The notes below the pieces were generated by a model. The model was given only the letters and a program-made list of their open reading frames with translations, was not told where the DNA came from and did no database searches. A DNA stretch of 6,284 nucleotides from Alphaproteobacteria bacterium CG11_big_fil_rev_8_21_14_0_20_44_7. Lineage in GTDB: Bacteria; Pseudomonadota; Alphaproteobacteria; Rickettsiales; 21-14-0-20-44-7. Each line of letters opens with the position of its first letter. The first letter of the stretch is position 1. Of the stretch, positions 4,636-6,284 are shown piece after piece. Location of the stretch: NCBI GenBank assembly GCA_002787615.1, contig PCXJ01000024.1, positions 1 to 6,284 on the forward strand, read 5' to 3'. Position numbers and translations under genes: made by a program.

Positions 4636-5313
4636 ATGGGGCCTAGCCGAAATTTTAAGATTGAAGATATAGAAGCTGAACACAAAAAAGCTTTCCCACG
4701 AAGTGATATAAGCTGGGTAGAAAAAGCAAAACTTCCGGCAGCCATTGCAGCAGCCGTCATTCCTGCCGTGATGATGATATCCGCATTAGTGAAAGAGAAA
4801 CCCCGCGATGACCATTGGGATGACAAAACCGAACTGGTAGAATCTGGCATTTCTGCTTCACGCTTTATTATGCGTAATATGGAAGTCCCTTTAGAAAAAG
4901 GACAAAAACTCAGAATATCACTGCGCTCGGCAGAAGGAATAACCACGCTCCTCAGTGGTTTTTCTAGCAATCCAGAAGAAAGGGAGATTAATGATGCTCT
5001 GGAAAATCAATTACCAGTTATGGAAACTTTTTTCGCCAGAGGTGTTGTCGAAAATCACGAAGCAGAAGTTACTATAGATTCGAATACACGCAAACATTGG
5101 GTAAGAAAATTGGAGAAACATCAAGCAGAGTTAGAAAGCGTTTATGATTTTCTATATCTCTTAGAACAAGATGGCGGGAAGTTGGTTTTTGAGTTATCTG
5201 ACTTAGATGGATTTTTCCCACCGAATTTAAAAAGTGAGTTGAGCGGCGCCGAATTAAGAGAATTAGTATATGAGCATATGCCAAAAGGCGGGAGAGCATC
5301 ATCAGCACGCTAG
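4636..5313 (+). CDS. Orphan single-pass membrane protein of unknown function
   Basis: A 225-residue protein I do not recognise. A charged N-terminus (1-32) is followed by one hydrophobic segment, about 33-52 (LPAAIAAAVIPAVMMISALV), bounded by Lys30/Lys32 and Lys53/Lys55. The rest is soluble: a mixed region (60-110), a charged helical part (111-175, with HWVRKLEKHQAELESVYDFLYLLEQ at 154-178 probably an amphipathic or coiled helix) and a tail ending KGGRASSAR. There is no cleavable signal, no known catalytic motif and no repeat. The start is fixed by GAGGAA 5 bases upstream. The coding sequence looks more AT-rich and AAA-heavy than hisC or the glycosyltransferase, which could mean recent arrival. 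It follows the ECF operon in the same direction by 104 bp, with its own candidate promoter, so membership of that operon or regulon is possible but unproven. It ends 47 bp from the convergent hisC-like gene. Confidence 0.75.
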   Translation: MGPSRNFKIEDIEAEHKKAFPRSDISWVEKAKLPAAIAAAVIPAVMMISALVKEKPRDDHWDDKTELVESGISASRFIMRNMEVPLEKGQKLRISLRSAEGITTLLSGFSSNPEEREINDALENQLPVMETFFARGVVENHEAEVTIDSNTRKHWVRKLEKHQAELESVYDFLYLLEQDGGKLVFELSDLDGFFPPNLKSELSGAELRELVYEHMPKGGRASSAR

Positions 5314-5360
5314 CAACATAATAAATGGAGAATGAAACACCGGACGCGGACGTTAAACTC

Positions 5361-6284
5361 CTATTCCCCCAGCAGCGCCACCAGCTTTTTCATATCCGCT
5401 TCCAGCCCAATGGAAATGCGCAGATATTCCGGCAAGCCATAGCCGCCCATTTCACGCACTATGATATCATTTGCCCGCAATTTCTCAAAAACCGCATTTG
5501 CATCGGCAAATTTCGCCAGCACAAAATTTCCCTGACTTGGCGGAACTTCACAGCCCAGCCCGCGCAATTCAGCACTCAGCCACTCCCGCCATTTTGTGTT
5601 ATGCGCAACCGATTTTTGCATGAATTCCACATCATCAAGCGCCGCACACGCACCCACCTGCCCCAATGTCGTCAGGTTAAACGGCGGGCGGATGCGGTTT
5701 AATATATCAATTATCTCCGGCGCGGCATAACCCCAGCCCACGCGCAAAGCGGGGATGCCATACATTTTTGAGAATGTTCGGGTGATGATAGTATTCGGCG
5801 CGGCATCAGCTAAATCATAGCCCATATCATAATCATCCGCCGTCACACATTCGGCATAGGCATTGTCAATCACCAGCAATATATCCTCGCGCAAATCTGC
5901 ACGCAACCGCTTCAACTCAGCCCCGCTTATATATGTTCCGGTTGGATTATTCGGGTTGGCGAGCATCACAATCCGCGTGCGCTCATTCACTGCCGCCAAA
6001 ATTGTATCCACATCTGCAGTTAAATTTTTCTCGGCAACTGCAATCGGTTTTGCCCCTGCTGACATTGCTGCAATCGGATATACCAAAAATCCGTGCTGCG
6101 TATAGATAACTTCATCACCTTCCCCGCAATATGCATAGGCGATAAGCTCCAGAATTTCATCCGAGCCTGCCCCACAGATAATTTGCTCTGGATTGAGATT
6201 GTTAATCTCGCCCAGCTTTTCGCGCAATTCACTTGATGCCCCATCGGGATAGCGATTCAGACTCGCGGCGTTTTGTACGGCATC
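5361..6284 (-). CDS. hisC: Histidinol-phosphate/aromatic aminotransferase (N-terminus beyond window edge)
   Basis: A fold-type I PLP aminotransferase converting imidazole-acetol phosphate and glutamate to histidinol phosphate in histidine synthesis; alphaproteobacterial members often also serve phenylalanine/tyrosine synthesis. The frame stays open to the window edge, so 307 residues are visible and about 50 N-terminal ones are missing. The first readable residues are DAVQNAASLNRYPDGASSEL, matching the family's YPDG segment, so the internal TTG at 6225-6227 is not the real start. Numbered from that TTG: ICGAGSDEILEL (17-28), NPNNPTG (91-97), DNAYAE (121-126, Asp to the pyridine nitrogen, Tyr124), TRTFSKMYGIPALRVGW (149-165) with the PLP lysine Lys154 and Arg162, and LRISIG (269-274) with the substrate-carboxylate Arg. 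All key residues are present. It ends convergently with the orphan membrane protein gene. Confidence 0.93.
   Translation of the reverse strand, partial: DAVQNAASLNRYPDGASSELREKLGEINNLNPEQIICGAGSDEILELIAYAYCGEGDEVIYTQHGFLVYPIAAMSAGAKPIAVAEKNLTADVDTILAAVNERTRIVMLANPNNPTGTYISGAELKRLRADLREDILLVIDNAYAECVTADDYDMGYDLADAAPNTIITRTFSKMYGIPALRVGWGYAAPEIIDILNRIRPPFNLTTLGQVGACAALDDVEFMQKSVAHNTKWREWLSAELRGLGCEVPPSQGNFVLAKFADANAVFEKLRANDIIVREMGGYGLPEYLRISIGLEADMKKLVALLGE

Noticed and set aside
5325..5702. 125-codon open frame on the plus strand
   Set aside because: It is wholly antisense to the well-supported hisC-like gene apart from its first codons, has no recognisable protein pattern, and has no good ribosome site.
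6225..6227. TTG as the start of the aminotransferase
   Set aside because: The frame continues upstream to the window edge with family-typical residues (NRYPDG), so the gene is cut by the window, not started here.

Overview
The window looks like a piece of chromosome from an uncultured or poorly studied alphaproteobacterium of moderate, slightly AT-rich base composition. This rests on the style of the HisC-type aminotransferase, the PurU-type deformylase and the ECF sigma factor, all of which read like alphaproteobacterial family members. No taxonomic marker such as rRNA is present, so the assignment is an inference. I see no mobile element, CRISPR array, tRNA or rRNA gene.

Left third (1-2918), housekeeping genes. 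A short-form SerA-like 2-hydroxyacid dehydrogenase (28-966, +) runs convergently, with a 1-bp gap, into a family 4 glycosyltransferase (968-2050, -). Only 19 bp away and divergent to the glycosyltransferase is purU, formyltetrahydrofolate deformylase (2070-2918, +). A SerA-like enzyme (serine supply) near PurU (one-carbon balance) is metabolically sensible. The glycosyltransferase probably acts in envelope polysaccharide or lipopolysaccharide assembly.

Middle (2919-4531), an envelope-signalling block. A 58-codon gene on the minus strand (2936-3112) encodes a predicted tiny lipoprotein, with its own Shine-Dalgarno sequence and a consensus-like promoter. Divergent from it is a three-gene operon: an exported, highly charged, repeat-containing protein with a His-rich tail (3299-3694), an ECF sigma factor (about 3669-4220) and a single-pass membrane protein with an acidic far side (4217-4531), which I read as its anti-sigma factor. 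The genes overlap, so they are probably translationally coupled. The organisation recalls periplasmic sensor/sigma/anti-sigma systems such as CnrYXH, but the sensor-like protein is not CnrX by sequence. The shared upstream region carries tandem and inverted repeats.

Right part (4532-6284). An orphan 225-residue protein with one membrane segment (4636-5313, +) is preceded by an extended -10 promoter, a perfect 12-bp palindrome at the expected transcription start, and a hairpin that would bury its ribosome binding site. It converges on a histidinol-phosphate/aromatic aminotransferase (hisC-like, 5361-6284, -), whose N-terminus lies beyond the window edge.

The most interesting parts are the ECF module with its unusual charged exported partner, the small lipoprotein beside it, and the potentially RNA-controlled orphan membrane protein.
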